The position numbers were made by a program, and so were the translations under genes. A stretch of DNA of 64,000 nucleotides from Tenacibaculum lutimaris (GTDB taxonomy: Bacteria; Bacteroidota; Bacteroidia; Flavobacteriales; Flavobacteriaceae): NCBI RefSeq assembly GCF_003610735.1, contig NZ_RAQM01000007.1, positions 310,001-374,000 of the forward strand, in the 5' to 3' direction. Under the pieces are notes generated by a model that had not been told where the DNA came from, did no database searches, and was given only the letters and a program-made list of their open reading frames with translations. Positions 63,330 to 64,000 of the stretch are shown in pieces (within the stretch, counting starts at the first letter, position 1; each line of letters starts with the position of its first letter).

Positions 63330-64000
63330 TTAAAATGTTTGTATAATTGTTATTGAAAAGTTTCTTCCAGGCTCAGGAACTTCTATAAGTCTATAGAAAC
63401 TAGTGTGGTCGAATACTTTGTTGTTTAAAATGTTATTTAACCTCCCTTGAATTTTAAGAGGTTGTTTTTTTGAGAAAAGATCTACACTCGTATGCAAACC
63501 GATATTTATTAAAGAATACCCTTCTGTCGTTTTTTCAGGGGGTACAATATTGTTTTGATCCGAAACCAATCGTACACTTGAGAATAGTTTAGTGTCGCCA
63601 AAAGTTAACCAAGGATTCAATGTATACTCAAGCGAAACAACTCCTGTTAACGGAGGAGAAAAGGGAAGAGTGAAGTTTTTCTTTTTACCACTTAATTGTC
63701 TTGCTTTTACATACTCTAAAGAACCCGTAATCGATAATTTATCAATAGGTTTATATTGTACCATAATTTCACCGCCATATCTAAAAACACGACTTTGACT
63801 GTATTGATACTTCTGAAGTGTTTCGTAATACTCTGAAGTTGGGCTTAAATAAATATAATTATCAAAATAATTAACAAAAGGAGTAACCTGAATAGAAGCT
63901 TTACTAAAGTTTGCTTTAAATTCTCCGTCTATTTGATAAGAACTTTCAGGCTCTAAATCAAGATTCCCTTCTTCATATCGGTACATGTGATAATTTACTC
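63330..64000 (-). CDS. TonB-dependent receptor, C-terminal part (continues beyond the window)
   Basis: The frame is open to the last base of the window, so only the C-terminal 222 residues or so are visible. They show the typical receptor barrel end: an EEGNLDLEPESSYQIDGEF strand (the 'GNPDLKPE' hallmark), repeated amphipathic strands (FSKASIQVTPFVNYFDNYIY, RYGGEIMVQYKPIDKLSI) and a terminal aromatic (SITIIQTF). The C-terminus resembles copper/iron/vitamin receptors; the ligand cannot be read. An internal ATG at 63986 is not the start. Confidence 0.92.
   Translation of the reverse strand, partial: VNYHMYRYEEGNLDLEPESSYQIDGEFKANFSKASIQVTPFVNYFDNYIYLSPTSEYYETLQKYQYSQSRVFRYGGEIMVQYKPIDKLSITGSLEYVKARQLSGKKKNFTLPFSPPLTGVVSLEYTLNPWLTFGDTKLFSSVRLVSDQNNIVPPEKTTEGYSLINIGLHTSVDLFSKKQPLKIQGRLNNILNNKVFDHTSFYRLIEVPEPGRNFSITIIQTF

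Overview
The window is AT-rich (roughly two thirds A+T by eye) DNA from a member of the Bacteroidota, most likely family Flavobacteriaceae. Tenacibaculum or Polaribacter relatives would fit, but the genus is a guess. The evidence is the complete gldK-gldL-gldM-gldN cluster of gliding and type IX secretion, SusC/TonB-type outer membrane proteins, DUF983/DUF4625/DUF3526 families, TAnnTTTG promoter -7 elements, a sparse Shine-Dalgarno signal, and GTCATTTCGA-type interspersed repeats.

Layout. 1-7.5 kb (+ strand) is a housekeeping run: cyclase-family hydrolase (cut by the window edge), MFS transporter, MazG-like pyrophosphohydrolase, small membrane protein, aroA, queA, rlmN, a polyprenyl diphosphate synthase and a small lipoprotein. 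7.5-12.5 kb (- strand) holds two large secreted MG2-like paralogs, separated by a broken copy of the 3' end of groL. That fragment is the scar of a tandem duplication. 12.7-20.8 kb (- strand) reads miaB, a sigma-54 activator, an LRR/cadherin lipoprotein, lptE, a TPR protein, secG, groES, groL. 20.9-30.4 kb (+) is topA, an arginase-fold protein that has lost metal ligands, gldKLMN and a FAD oxidoreductase. 30.5-33.7 kb is DUF983, an ABC-F ATPase and an SDR enzyme.

33.7-35.5 kb is the main accessory patch: a hypothetical secreted-protein gene bounded by 10-bp inverted repeats and by an attC-like folded sequence, then about 540 bp of alternating palindromic repeats, part of it as a 196-bp tandem duplication. 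35.5-44.6 kb contains a membrane-anchored winged-helix regulator, an ACC deaminase-like enzyme, a glucosaminidase-LysM lipoprotein, a vWA protein, a TPR histidine kinase plus LytTR response regulator, a gamma-carbonic anhydrase, an LTxxQ-like protein and an EEP-family phosphatase/nuclease. Two identical tRNA-Phe genes follow.

44.9-52.6 kb (+) is an envelope operon: coaX, an outer membrane protein, a TPR protein, lptC, a 65-aa membrane protein, a CorC/HlyC transporter, then a PpiD/SurA-like foldase. 52.7-58.4 kb has lpdA (-), a haem-binding-domain protein, a glycosyltransferase, a carboxypeptidase-regulatory-domain protein, and decayed partial copies of the last two. 58.4-64 kb (- strand) is a candidate metal or ligand uptake locus: TonB-dependent receptor (cut by the window end), two His-rich DUF4625-type lipoproteins, an ABC ATPase and two ABC-2 permeases.

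Shared themes are envelope biogenesis (LptC, LptE, SecG, PpiD, T9SS core), translation and tRNA modification (QueA, RlmN, MiaB), and a tendency to partial tandem duplication with decay. No CRISPR array, prophage or intact insertion sequence was seen.
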